This document shows, one piece after another, positions 1 through 8,378 of a stretch of DNA of 64,000 nt. This stretch comes from Flavobacterium piscisymbiosum (lineage in GTDB: Bacteria > Bacteroidota > Bacteroidia > Flavobacteriales > Flavobacteriaceae). The notes below the pieces were generated by a model, which saw only the letters and a program-made list of their open reading frames with translations, did no database searches and had not been told where the DNA came from. Each line of letters opens with the position of its first letter. The first letter of the stretch is position 1. The position numbers and the translations under genes are program-made. The stretch covers positions 1,178,001 to 1,242,000 of the forward strand of contig NZ_JAJJMM010000001.1 in NCBI RefSeq assembly GCF_020905295.1. Direction: 5' to 3'.

Positions 1-3000
1 CTTTTGCCAGGAACTGATCACGTTTTTCTACACTATTGTGAACTGCAATAATTAAATAATAACCACTATCAGAATTTTTAATGTTCTTGATAATCTGCAT
101 ATTCGACTGGTCTTCACCAAAATCAAAATCACTTGCGGTTAATGGTGTACTGCTTATTTTAGTTGTTTCTTTTATACGTTTTAGAGCGGCAACGTCCTGC
201 GCATATCTTCCCTGATCATTCTCGTAAGCTGCACGCTTGATTCTACGTTTTTTCTCAATTTCAGTTTCAGCTTTAATACGTTCTAAATTCGAAAGTAAAG
301 TTGCACTGTCTTCTTCCATTTTTAATTGTGCTGCTTTCAATTGGTTGATCTTATCCAGATACGCTTTGTTTAAAGCATCATTTTTATTCGGGAATTTTTT
401 AAGCCTTTCGTTGTATAAATTAGTCAGCTTAGCAATTTCATCTTTTTGGATTCTGTTCGCATCAGCAAGTTGTGCTTTTAAAGCCTCTAACTGACTGTTT
501 TCGGCCGCAACACTTTTGAAAGGTTTTGGTTCTTTATAAATTCCTTTTTCACTTAAATCATTCTCTTCTTTTAAGTCATTCAAATCTCTTTGTTTATTAG
601 CCACTGTTGTATTGAACTGAGACAATAAATCTTTTTGATTTTTAGTTGAATTTTCAATAGATTGTGTTAAATCATCTATCGCTTTTGCTGTATCATCTTT
701 TGGAGCTGAAGCTGCTTTTGCAAGTGCATCTGCGGCTAGTTTAGCCTGAAGTGCTTCTGCATCCGCTTTCGCTTTGGCATCAGCCAATAATTTTGCTTCA
801 CGTGCTTCTTCTGCTAATCTTAATTGTCTTGTTTCTTCTTCAGCCTGTAATTTTTCTGTAGCTTCTGCATCGGCTTTGGCTCTCTGGTCTGCCAATAACT
901 TAGCTTGTGCAGCTTGCATATCGGCTTTCGCTTTAGCATCCGCATCTAATTTTGCTTGTAATGCTTCTGCATCGGCTTTCGCTTTGGCGTCAGCAGCTAA
1001 TTTTGCTTGCAATGCCTGAGCATCTGCTTTAGCTTTAGCATCGGCAGCTAGTTTCGCTTGTAATGCTTCTGCATCAGCTTTCGCTTTAGCATCGGCAGCT
1101 AGTTTTGCTTGTAGTGCTTCTGCATCAGCTTTCGCTTTAGCATCGGCAGCTAGTTTCGCTTGTAATGCTTCTGCATCAGCTTTCGCTTTAGCATCGGCAG
1201 CAAGTTTTGCTTGTAATGCTTCTGCATCAGCTTTGGCTTTAGCGTCGGCAGCAAGTTTTGCTTGTAATGCTTCTGCATCGGCTTTTGCTTTAGCATCGGT
1301 AGCTAGTTTTGCCTGAAGTGCTTCTGCATCGGCTTTCGCTTTTGCATCGGCAGCTAGTTTTGCTTGTAGTGCTTCGGCATCAGCTTTTGCTTTAGCGTCG
1401 GCAGCAAGTTTTGCTTGTAATGCTTCGGCATCGGCTTTCGCTTTTGCATCAGCAGCTAATTTTGCCAAACGCGCCTCTTCTGCTTCTTGTAATTTCTTCG
1501 CTTCGGCATCCGCTTTCGCTTTAGCAGTTGCTTCTGCATCAGCTTTCACTCTGGCATCGGCAATTAATTTTGCTTGTAATGCTTCCATATCTGCTTTCGC
1601 TTTGGCATCCGCAGCTAATTTTGCCTGAAGTGCTTCTGCATCGGCTTTCGCTTTGGCGTCAGCAGCTAGTTTTGCTTGTAGTGCTTCTGCATCAGCTTTC
1701 GCTTTAGCATCCGCAGCAAGTTTTGCTTGTAATGCTTCTGCATCGGCTTTTGCTTTAGCATCTGCAACTAGTTTTGCTTGTAATGCTTCTGCATCGGCTT
1801 TCGCTTTGGCATCAGCAACTAGTTTAGCTTGTAATGCGTCTGCATCAGCTTTGGCTTTGGCATCGGCTTCTAATTTTATCTTCAATGCTTCTGCATCGGC
1901 TTTCGCTTTTGCATCGGCTTCTAATTTTGCTCTGGCAGCAGCTTCAGCATCAGCCTTCGCTTTTGCATCCGCAGCTATTCTTGCAGCTCTTGCTTCTGCA
2001 TCGGCTTTCGCTTTTGCATCGGCAGCTAATTTTTCTTTTAATGCAGCATCTTCAGCAGCTTTCGCTTTCGCATCGGCAGCTAGTTTTGCTTTGTTAGCAG
2101 CATCAATGCTCGCTTTTGTTTTTACAGCGGCGGCGGCAGCAGCTTTTGCTTCAGCAGCTAATCTTGCCTGATAAGCATCTGAATCGGCTTTTGCTTTCGC
2201 ATCGGCAGCTAAAATAGATTGCAAATCTGCCGCTTCAGCTTTTGCTTTGGCATCAGCTTTACGTTTTGCTTCGGCAGCATCGGCTTTTGCTTTAGCATCG
2301 GCAGCTAATTTTATTTTTAAAGCTTCAGCATCAGCCTTCGCTTTGTTATCTGCTTCTAATTTTGCTTTGGCAGCAGCTTCAGCATCGGCTTTAGCTTTGG
2401 TGTCGGCAGCCAGCTTAATTTTCAATGCTTCTGCATCAGCTTTCGCTTTATCAGCAGCTAATTCTGCTTGTGTTTTTTGTGGTGCAGCTGTAGTTTTTGC
2501 TTTTGCAGCGGCTGCGGCATCGGCTTTTGCTTTATCTGCAGCCAATTTAGTTCTCAATGCTTCAGCATCAGCTTTAGCTTTATCAGCTGCTAATTGTGCC
2601 TGAGTCTTTTGAGCAGTTGTTGCAGCAGGTTTATTTGCAATTGCTTGCGCTCTCGCAGCAGCAGCAGCATCTACTCTAGCTTTATTATCTGCAGCTAATT
2701 TTATTCTGCGTGCTTCAGCATCGGCTCTCGCTTTGTCTGCAGTCAATTGTGCTTGTGTTTTTTGTTGTGTAGCAACTGCTCTGTTTGTCGTTGCTGTTTG
2801 TGATCTAGTTGCATCAGCTTTTGCTTTTGCATCTGCAGCTAATTTTATTTTTAATGCTTCAGCATCCGCTTTAGCTTTATTATCGGCTTCTAATTTTGCT
2901 TTTGCAGCAGCTTCGGCATCGGCCTTCACTTTTTCGGCTGCAGCCAATCTTATTTTAAGTGCTTCTGCATCGGCTTTAGCCTTAGCTTCGGCAGCAAGTT

Positions 3001-4030
3001 TTGCTGTTTCGGCACCACTTACTCTTGTTACCGGAGTAGTAGTTTTTTTAGCCATTACTGCTTTTGGTTTCGAAGGATCTATTAAAGAACCTTCTTCATC
3101 ATCACCATAGTAATAGTTTTTATTTTTGAATTTATAAGCAATTGCAAATTCATGAGAACCTCCCAAATTGGTAAAATTCCCCATACCTCTCTCGTAATTG
3201 TATTCGATAGCGATACTTGGCGAAATATTAATACCCAAACCTGCTGATATTCCGTATAAAGTATTGTAACCAGCCTGTGCCCAAATTCCTTGCGGAATGG
3301 CAATCATGGCAAGTCCTGAAATTATTGTTTTATCTTGTTTGATTTCTGTTTTTACAAGTCCTGAGAATTTACTTCTGTCAAAAAATCCATAACTATCAAG
3401 ATAACCTGTGTACATAGCATGCAATTCGATCGCTCTTTCCGGATCATCTTTTACGATTCCTGAACCGAAATTGTAAAGTATAAGATTGTTTACAGAAACT
3501 CCAAAATCAAGAAATGCAGTACCGTAGTTGATACCAGGATTAACAGTAAGTAATGTGTTTGAAGGGTAATCTAAATTTAAAAGATTTGGATCATCAGATA
3601 TGATTTTTCCTTTGTTTAAACCACTTTGGTATACGCCAACGTTCATACCAAAAGTTAAGTTACTGTCTTGTTCTAAAACGATGTTATGAGCAAAGTTTCC
3701 TATTCCGCCAAAAACGGTCATTAAACCATAATTTTGCTGGAATAAGCCAAAAGCAAACGCTTCATTTTCTCTAAAACGTCCTGAATAATTGGCTAAATAA
3801 GTATTTGGTGCATCTTCAAATTGCACCCATTGCCTTTTATTATAAAAGCTTGCGTATGCATTTGTTTCGCGAACAAAACTAAATGTTGGGTTGATTAAAT
3901 ATCTATTAAACTTTAAAGAATTTCTGATAGGTAATGAAAACGAAACAACTCCATTCTCAGGTTTGTCCTGGGAATAGAGTGTATTTGAAAAACCGTAAAA
4001 TAAAGTGATGAATAGTAAAATTTTCTTCAT
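1..4030 (-). CDS. PorP/SprF-family T9SS outer-membrane protein with giant Ala/Lys repeat region (partial)
   Basis: Reads leftward from ATG at 4028-4030 and stays open to the window edge (at least 1343 codons), so the stop lies outside. The N-terminus is a signal peptide (MKKILLFITLFYGFSNTLYS) followed by about 300 residues typical of PorP/SprF barrels, including a WVQFEDAPNTYLANYSGRF segment and a GxxxSPSIAIEYNYERG-like strand near the end. Residues from about 337 to 1110 are roughly 45 copies of a 17-residue unit close to DAKAKADAEALQAKLAA, resembling the helical domain II of TolA. After about residue 1110 comes a charged coiled-coil stretch, then a segment (GYYLIIAVHNSVEKRDQF) that looks like the start of a SPOR-type or related domain. 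PorP/SprF proteins act in type IX secretion, often as partners of type B cargo; such a cargo is encoded one base upstream. The barrel assignment is fairly firm; the role of the repeat rod is inference. Confidence 0.85.
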   Translation of the reverse strand, partial: MKKILLFITLFYGFSNTLYSQDKPENGVVSFSLPIRNSLKFNRYLINPTFSFVRETNAYASFYNKRQWVQFEDAPNTYLANYSGRFRENEAFAFGLFQQNYGLMTVFGGIGNFAHNIVLEQDSNLTFGMNVGVYQSGLNKGKIISDDPNLLNLDYPSNTLLTVNPGINYGTAFLDFGVSVNNLILYNFGSGIVKDDPERAIELHAMYTGYLDSYGFFDRSKFSGLVKTEIKQDKTIISGLAMIAIPQGIWAQAGYNTLYGISAGLGINISPSIAIEYNYERGMGNFTNLGGSHEFAIAYKFKNKNYYYGDDEEGSLIDPSKPKAVMAKKTTTPVTRVSGAETAKLAAEAKAKADAEALKIRLAAAEKVKADAEAAAKAKLEADNKAKADAEALKIKLAADAKAKADATRSQTATTNRAVATQQKTQAQLTADKARADAEARRIKLAADNKARVDAAAAARAQAIANKPAATTAQKTQAQLAADKAKADAEALRTKLAADKAKADAAAAAKAKTTAAPQKTQAELAADKAKADAEALKIKLAADTKAKADAEAAAKAKLEADNKAKADAEALKIKLAADAKAKADAAEAKRKADAKAKAEAADLQSILAADAKAKADSDAYQARLAAEAKAAAAAAVKTKASIDAANKAKLAADAKAKAAEDAALKEKLAADAKAKADAEARAARIAADAKAKADAEAAARAKLEADAKAKADAEALKIKLEADAKAKADADALQAKLVADAKAKADAEALQAKLVADAKAKADAEALQAKLAADAKAKADAEALQAKLAADAKAKADAEALQAKLAADAKAKADMEALQAKLIADARVKADAEATAKAKADAEAKKLQEAEEARLAKLAADAKAKADAEALQAKLAADAKAKADAEALQAKLAADAKAKADAEALQAKLATDAKAKADAEALQAKLAADAKAKADAEALQAKLAADAKAKADAEALQAKLAADAKAKADAEALQAKLAADAKAKADAEALQAKLAADAKAKADAQALQAKLAADAKAKADAEALQAKLDADAKAKADMQAAQAKLLADQRAKADAEATEKLQAEEETRQLRLAEEAREAKLLADAKAKADAEALQAKLAADALAKAASAPKDDTAKAIDDLTQSIENSTKNQKDLLSQFNTTVANKQRDLNDLKEENDLSEKGIYKEPKPFKSVAAENSQLEALKAQLADANRIQKDEIAKLTNLYNERLKKFPNKNDALNKAYLDKINQLKAAQLKMEEDSATLLSNLERIKAETEIEKKRRIKRAAYENDQGRYAQDVAALKRIKETTKISSTPLTASDFDFGEDQSNMQIIKNIKNSDSGYYLIIAVHNSVEKRDQFLAK
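705..3020 (-). repeat. 51-bp in-frame tandem repeat array
   Basis: About 45 consecutive units of 51 bp (17 codons) sit inside the PorP/SprF-like gene. Units between about 950 and 1440 are nearly identical. Those from about 2000 to 3000 are more divergent and show length variants (for example GCTAAAGCGGATGCTGAAGC read leftward). Because the period is a multiple of three, gain or loss of units keeps the frame. The array is also a likely place for assembly collapse. Confidence 0.9.
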
Positions 4031-4031
4031 A

Positions 4032-5486
4032 TTATCTTATCACAGTTATTGATCCTTTTTTCTCACCTGCGTCGCCTTTAATGACATAGTAATAAACTGG
4101 ATTTACATTTTTAAAATCGATTGAAGTCTGAGGCCAATCTCCCTGGTAATTGCTAACATCAAGAACCATATCGCCATTCGAACTTATAATCATAACCTTG
4201 GTATTTGCATTCTTATATTCATCCGGGATATTCCAATATGGGCTCGCACCACTCAGACTAATTATGTTTGGAATAACTGAAGAAGGACCTGCTTTTCCTT
4301 TGGCTTTAAAAATAAATTCTTTAGAAGTCACACATCCTGAAGACTGCGAAATTCTAACTTTATAAATACCAATAGCGGCTACCACATAACTACCTGATGT
4401 AGCTCCCGAAATAATATTGTTGTTTAAGTACCACTCGTAAGTAGGACTTGTAGCATCTGTTGTAACACTAACGTTTAAAGTTTCACCTTCTTCAAGTTGA
4501 AACTCCTCGGCAACATCAATACTGGCATTAAAACTATTGCTTTTAAGATCTATTGATCCACTTGCAACACAACCACCAAAGTCAACTTCTACAGTATAAA
4601 TACCAGAATCTGTTGCTTTAATAGTACGGGTATTACCACCAAATGCAGCCCCGTCTTTTTTCCATGTATATTTATTACCACTTGTTGCTGTTAATACTGT
4701 CCCGTCAGCACTTGGACAAAAAGGATTTCCTAAACTTGAACTGATTGTAACTGCTGAACCACCACCTGCTGCTGTAACAGTTACACGATTTGAGTAAGAT
4801 TCAGAAGTACAGGTTCCGTAATTTGTTTCTACATAATAAATTCCCGGAGTAGTTACGGTATAACTTGGTCCTGAAGCACCGGCAACAAGAGTTGGAAGTG
4901 CAGTTGCACCATTATCTCTATACCAGTTATAGTTTAAAAAAGTATATTTTAACGGTGAATCGTTTATAGGATTAGTTGAATCAGGATCAATTGTCAGGAC
5001 ATAACTACCTCCTGTACAAAATGCCGCATTACCACTAAAATTATTTATGGTAAACTGCCTGTCATGTGCTCTGTAATAAATTGGAAAAGAAGTTTTTAAA
5101 CCAAAAGAAACAAACTTGCTGCTTGAAAAACCAGCCGCAGAAACTCTAAGGCTATATGTATCGGATCCCGGAAGATCAGTGGGAACAGAAAAAAGTATTT
5201 CTTTTTGGTTTACCGCAGGATCTAAAGCTGATATTGTGTTGGCAGTAATTGTAGATACAAAATTGTTGGTTGAAAGTTCAACAACAAAAACTGTCCCTGC
5301 AGGAAATCCAGCATAAGTAAATTTTGCACTATATTGGTTACCACCAGGTCCTGCACAGATTCTGTCAAAGTCTAAAACCTGTGGGTTTATCGATTTGACC
5401 TGCGCATAAGAACTTGATCCGGTAAAAATAATTATACCAAATAATAGAAAAACGTTAAAAAAAGATAAAGTAATTTTTCGAATCAT
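4032..5486 (-). CDS. Secreted Ig-like-repeat protein with type B T9SS C-terminal domain
   Basis: 484 residues with a signal peptide (cleavage near SSSYAQ) and several beta-sandwich, PKD/Ig-like modules with aromatic and paired-Cys patterns (YYVETNYGTCTSESYSN, YTVEVDFGGCVASGS). The last 85 residues match the gliding-motility-associated CHU_C/type B sorting domain: PYWNIPDEYKNANTKVMIIS, then DVSNYQGDWPQTSIDF, ending GSITVIR. The usual NGDGxND calcium-loop-like entry of this domain is replaced by ISLSGASPYW, so the family signature is altered. Its ATG overlaps the stop of the upstream small gene by 4 bp, and its stop is followed one base later by the PorP/SprF-like gene, so the three appear to be one operon. 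Type B cargo usually needs a cognate SprF-like protein, which fits this layout. The ligand or role at the surface is not known. Confidence 0.85.
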   Translation of the reverse strand: MIRKITLSFFNVFLLFGIIIFTGSSSYAQVKSINPQVLDFDRICAGPGGNQYSAKFTYAGFPAGTVFVVELSTNNFVSTITANTISALDPAVNQKEILFSVPTDLPGSDTYSLRVSAAGFSSSKFVSFGLKTSFPIYYRAHDRQFTINNFSGNAAFCTGGSYVLTIDPDSTNPINDSPLKYTFLNYNWYRDNGATALPTLVAGASGPSYTVTTPGIYYVETNYGTCTSESYSNRVTVTAAGGGSAVTISSSLGNPFCPSADGTVLTATSGNKYTWKKDGAAFGGNTRTIKATDSGIYTVEVDFGGCVASGSIDLKSNSFNASIDVAEEFQLEEGETLNVSVTTDATSPTYEWYLNNNIISGATSGSYVVAAIGIYKVRISQSSGCVTSKEFIFKAKGKAGPSSVIPNIISLSGASPYWNIPDEYKNANTKVMIISSNGDMVLDVSNYQGDWPQTSIDFKNVNPVYYYVIKGDAGEKKGSITVIR

Positions 5487-5899
5487 ATAGTGCGTTTTCT
5501 TGCCAAATCTATATTCTCAAAAAACAAGATATCGATAAATGTTTCCGAAAAATCATATCGGTAGTTCTCTATAATATCTTTTGCAAGAAGTGAATAAGAA
5601 GCTGCCAGTGATGAATTATCTTCACATTTAGAAGAAGTAGTCTGGTCATTCAAATCAGCTGCAATAGGAAGGCTATCCTTGGGGATGGATAGCCCTGCTA
5701 TAAACTGATTAGAATTATCTAATTTGCTGATATTTGTATAATCAGCCGTATCGTTTTTTTGGTTATTTGACGCAGTCATACATGGAGTATCAATAGAAAT
5801 TGTAGGTTTTTCTACTGAACTTTGTGCATATAGACTTAACGTAATAGGTGAAACCAAAAATATTATATTTAAAAAATATTTTTTTCTAGATTGAGCCAT
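5483..5899 (-). CDS. Small exported protein of unknown function, first gene of the PorP operon
   Basis: 138 residues. A basic start (MAQSRKKYF) is followed by a hydrophobic stretch ending LSLYAQ, a typical flavobacterial signal peptide. The mature part is polar, rich in Ser, Asn, Asp and Thr, with two Cys (DTPCMTAS and SSKCEDNS) and a C-terminal helix-like end (FSETFIDILFFENIDLARKR). I do not recognise a family. Its stop overlaps the start of the type B cargo gene by 4 bp, so translation is probably coupled and the product may be an accessory of that cargo or of the PorP-like protein. No T9SS sorting domain is seen, so a periplasmic location is likely. Confidence 0.6.
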   Translation of the reverse strand: MAQSRKKYFLNIIFLVSPITLSLYAQSSVEKPTISIDTPCMTASNNQKNDTADYTNISKLDNSNQFIAGLSIPKDSLPIAADLNDQTTSSKCEDNSSLAASYSLLAKDIIENYRYDFSETFIDILFFENIDLARKRTI

Positions 5900-6001
5900 T
5901 ATGTTGTGATCTTTATTTGGTCCTGTTTAAGACGAATACATAAATTGTGTCTGGGGACTTTATTAATAAAATTTACGCTTTGAAATAAAAATCTAAGTCT
6001 A

Positions 6002-7294
6002 TTATCTATTGCCGCTTGAAGCTGTAATTTTTCCTAATTGTAATCTGAAATCTGGTTTTTTAGGATTAGAAATATCAATGAAAGTTTCTTTGTTATCACT
6101 TTGAGAATAAACATTAAAGAACACACTGTTTCCGTACCAGCTCTCTAAATCTTCGTTGTTAGAATTGTATTCTGTAAAGATGTTTCCGTTACATAAGTTG
6201 AAATACATTTCCTCAAATTTGATTTTTTTAAGGTTAGCATCGTTGATTTCTGTTTTGCTGTCTAATAATACTGCAGGATTAAATCCAGAGATCACACTTC
6301 TTTTCATTTCAAGAGAAGCATTTTCAGCTACATAAACAGCTTCTTTTACTAAACCTGCCTGAATATCAGCTTTAATGTTTTCACTGTCGTTAAGCATTGT
6401 AATATTAGTTGCAACTACTAAAGTTTGTTTTTTAGTAAAATCTGTTTCACTTTTCTTTTCGTAAGATTTTACTTCCATGCAACGAGATCCGTCTTTTGTA
6501 CTAGAGAAGTAAGAAGATCTAATTGCCAATGAGTTATAGAAACGACATTGTACACCTTGAGTAAATTTAAAATCGTCGTTGATTGATTTATAAGAAACAA
6601 ATTTTGTAGCATTTATATCTCCGCCCAGAATACCAAATGAATCTCCTCCGGCGTAGCTTACCATAATGTTTTCAAGAACTGTTTTGCTACCAACACCAGC
6701 TAAAGTTAAACCGTTGAAAGTATCAACTCCTTTTACTTTTTTACCAGCAAATTCGATTCTCACAAATCTTAAAATTCCAGAGTTTGAAGCTGCATTATCT
6801 CCTCCATAAGTAGTAAGAGTTGGATCAAGATCTAAGTTGTAAGAACCTACGTTTCCGAATTTATTAATTGGAGCATCTCCAAGAACAACAACTCCACCCC
6901 AGTCACCAGCTTTTTTCTGGCTGCGGTTTGAAGTAAATACAATTGGATCTGTTTCTAAACCATCTGCAACAAGTTGTGCACCTTTTGTAACTACCAATGT
7001 TCCTTTTGTTTCGAAATCACCAATAATCAAAGTTCCTGGTTCTATCGTTAAAACAGCATTATTAGTTACATAAACATTGCCTTGCAAAACATAAATATTC
7101 CTCTTCAGCAATTTTGTATTAACAGAAATGTTTCCTGCTAAAATTTGATTTGCTTCTCCATATTCTACTTTGTGAGGCTTAAATTCGGTCCAGTTGTTCA
7201 ACCAATTGTTGTAGCCCATAATTCCTTTTTCTTGTTGAGCACTCATACTAGTAACTGTCAAAAGAACGCAGATCATTTGAGTAATTTTTTTCAT
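6002..7294 (-). CDS. Exported parallel-beta-helix-like protein
   Basis: 430 residues with signal peptide MKKITQMICVLLTVTSMSAQ. Residues from about 60 to 240 show the turn-rich pattern of a right-handed beta-helix: NVYVTNNAVLTIEPGTLIIG, KGTLVVTKGAQLVADG, DPIVFTSNR, GDWGGVVVLGDAPIN, LRFVRIEFAG. The GDWGG(V/L)V(V/I)LG motif recurs in Bacteroidota surface or secreted proteins of unknown function. The C-terminus (FRLQLGKITASSGNR) does not look like a T9SS sorting domain, so it may be periplasmic or surface-attached in another way. It is separated from the downstream operon by about 100 bp and from the upstream gene by about 200 bp, so it is probably its own transcription unit. Confidence 0.75.
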   Translation of the reverse strand: MKKITQMICVLLTVTSMSAQQEKGIMGYNNWLNNWTEFKPHKVEYGEANQILAGNISVNTKLLKRNIYVLQGNVYVTNNAVLTIEPGTLIIGDFETKGTLVVTKGAQLVADGLETDPIVFTSNRSQKKAGDWGGVVVLGDAPINKFGNVGSYNLDLDPTLTTYGGDNAASNSGILRFVRIEFAGKKVKGVDTFNGLTLAGVGSKTVLENIMVSYAGGDSFGILGGDINATKFVSYKSINDDFKFTQGVQCRFYNSLAIRSSYFSSTKDGSRCMEVKSYEKKSETDFTKKQTLVVATNITMLNDSENIKADIQAGLVKEAVYVAENASLEMKRSVISGFNPAVLLDSKTEINDANLKKIKFEEMYFNLCNGNIFTEYNSNNEDLESWYGNSVFFNVYSQSDNKETFIDISNPKKPDFRLQLGKITASSGNR

Positions 7295-7492
7295 GATAAG
7301 GGGGTATTACGGTTAATAATAAATTTGGGTATGCGTATGCGTAAATGATAAAAACTCATCCCGAGTTTTCTGATAGTAGTCAGAACACATCGAGAACGAG
7401 TTGTTTTTTTATTTCTTTTTTCAAAATGGCGTAAAAATTTAACTCATCTACGCAAACACTTCAAAAAAGGTTTTAAAAAATATTATATAATA

Positions 7493-7945
7493 TTACATTT
7501 CATTCAATTCGTTGAACTCATGTAAAGATTTCAATGTGCTTTCGTAAAATAAAATTGCAGCAATCAGGTTTCCTTTGTCTGAATACGGCATCATTTTTCT
7601 TTGAAACTCTACTGTTGTATCTAAAAACGTAGTTGTACCAACAGCCTGAGCATCTAATACTTTTTTGTGTTCGTTATCGTCCGGAATACCAAGATCCGCC
7701 ATTGTAACACCTGGTTTAGTAACCAAAGCAATGTAAGGGAGAGTTTTTACTAAAACTTTAATACGCTCAATGTACAATTCCAAAAGTTCTCCTTTTTGCA
7801 TACCGCTCAATTCTTTTTGATCATGGTATTTGCGAATAAGAGCTGTTGTACTAATTATACTTCTTGGAGCATTTTTTGCCTGAGCAGAAATAGCCCCGGT
7901 TGTCATTAAAAAAAGTGCACTAAATAAAATAATTTTCCCTTTCAT
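7493..7945 (-). CDS. Exported protein of unknown function
   Basis: 150 residues with signal peptide ending GAISAQ. The mature protein is predicted mostly helical (ELSGMQKGELLELYIERIKVLVKTLPYIAL and a C-terminal KGNLIAAILFYESTLKSLHEF), with no cysteines and no recognised family. The start fits a Bacteroidetes-type promoter 33 to 62 bp upstream. It is a small, soluble, probably periplasmic protein transcribed leftward, divergent from holB. Confidence 0.6.
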   Translation of the reverse strand: MKGKIILFSALFLMTTGAISAQAKNAPRSIISTTALIRKYHDQKELSGMQKGELLELYIERIKVLVKTLPYIALVTKPGVTMADLGIPDDNEHKKVLDAQAVGTTTFLDTTVEFQRKMMPYSDKGNLIAAILFYESTLKSLHEFNELNEM

Positions 7946-7977
7946 AGATTCTTATTATAATTGGTTGTTGATGAAAA

Positions 7978-8007
7978 CAAAAATATGTAAATTAACTTAA
8001 ATTGCAA
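7978..8007 (-). promoter_or_regulatory. Bacteroidetes-type promoter for the 7945 gene
   Basis: On the minus strand TTG (8007-8005), 19 bp, then TATTTTTG (7985-7978) fit the -33 TTG / -7 TAnnTTTG consensus, about 30 bp upstream of the ATG. Confidence 0.5.
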
Positions 8008-8346
8008 CTTTATTGATTTCTTTTTTCAAAAAAAAACCTTAAAAAAACCTTAAAAATCAGCCTTATGTCGAGAAAATGTGCGTTTTAACGGGCTTTTTGT
8101 TAAAATTGTTAAAACTAAAACCGTAAGATATTACATATAAAAAAATTAAAATCAACTAAAATAATAACCAAAAAAACCTTACGATTGCCGTTTTTTCGAA
8201 AAAACTATTAACAAAAAAGTGCTGATATCTACTCGATTTACCTTCGTTATTAACAAAAGTTGGTTAACAAACATCAAAAAATTAAGCGAAATAGTTTTAT
8301 TCTAACATAAATAAAAGGCAACTAAGAAAGTTTTGATCGAAAATTT
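8008..8346. other. AT-rich divergent spacer, no gene seen
   Basis: The spacer between two divergent transcription units has several AAAAACCTTA-like words (8035-8055 and 8173-8182) and poly-A runs but no ORF of note, tRNA or clear hairpin. Confidence 0.5.
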
Positions 8347-8374
8347 TTGACTATATCATTTTCTTCTATCTTTG
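8347..8374 (+). promoter_or_regulatory. Promoter of holB, almost leaderless
   Basis: TTG at 8347-8349, a 17-bp spacer and TATCTTTG at 8367-8374 match the Bacteroidetes sigma consensus exactly. The ATG at 8379 lies only 5 bp past the -7 box, so the transcript would begin at or within a few bases of the start codon. Confidence 0.7.
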
Positions 8375-8378
8375 CTTC

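Noticed and set aside
774..3110. Several rightward Ala/Ser-rich reading frames across 774-3110
   Set aside because: They are antisense shadows of the 51-bp repeat array. The leftward frame is continuous, begins with a signal peptide and gives a sensible PorP-like protein.
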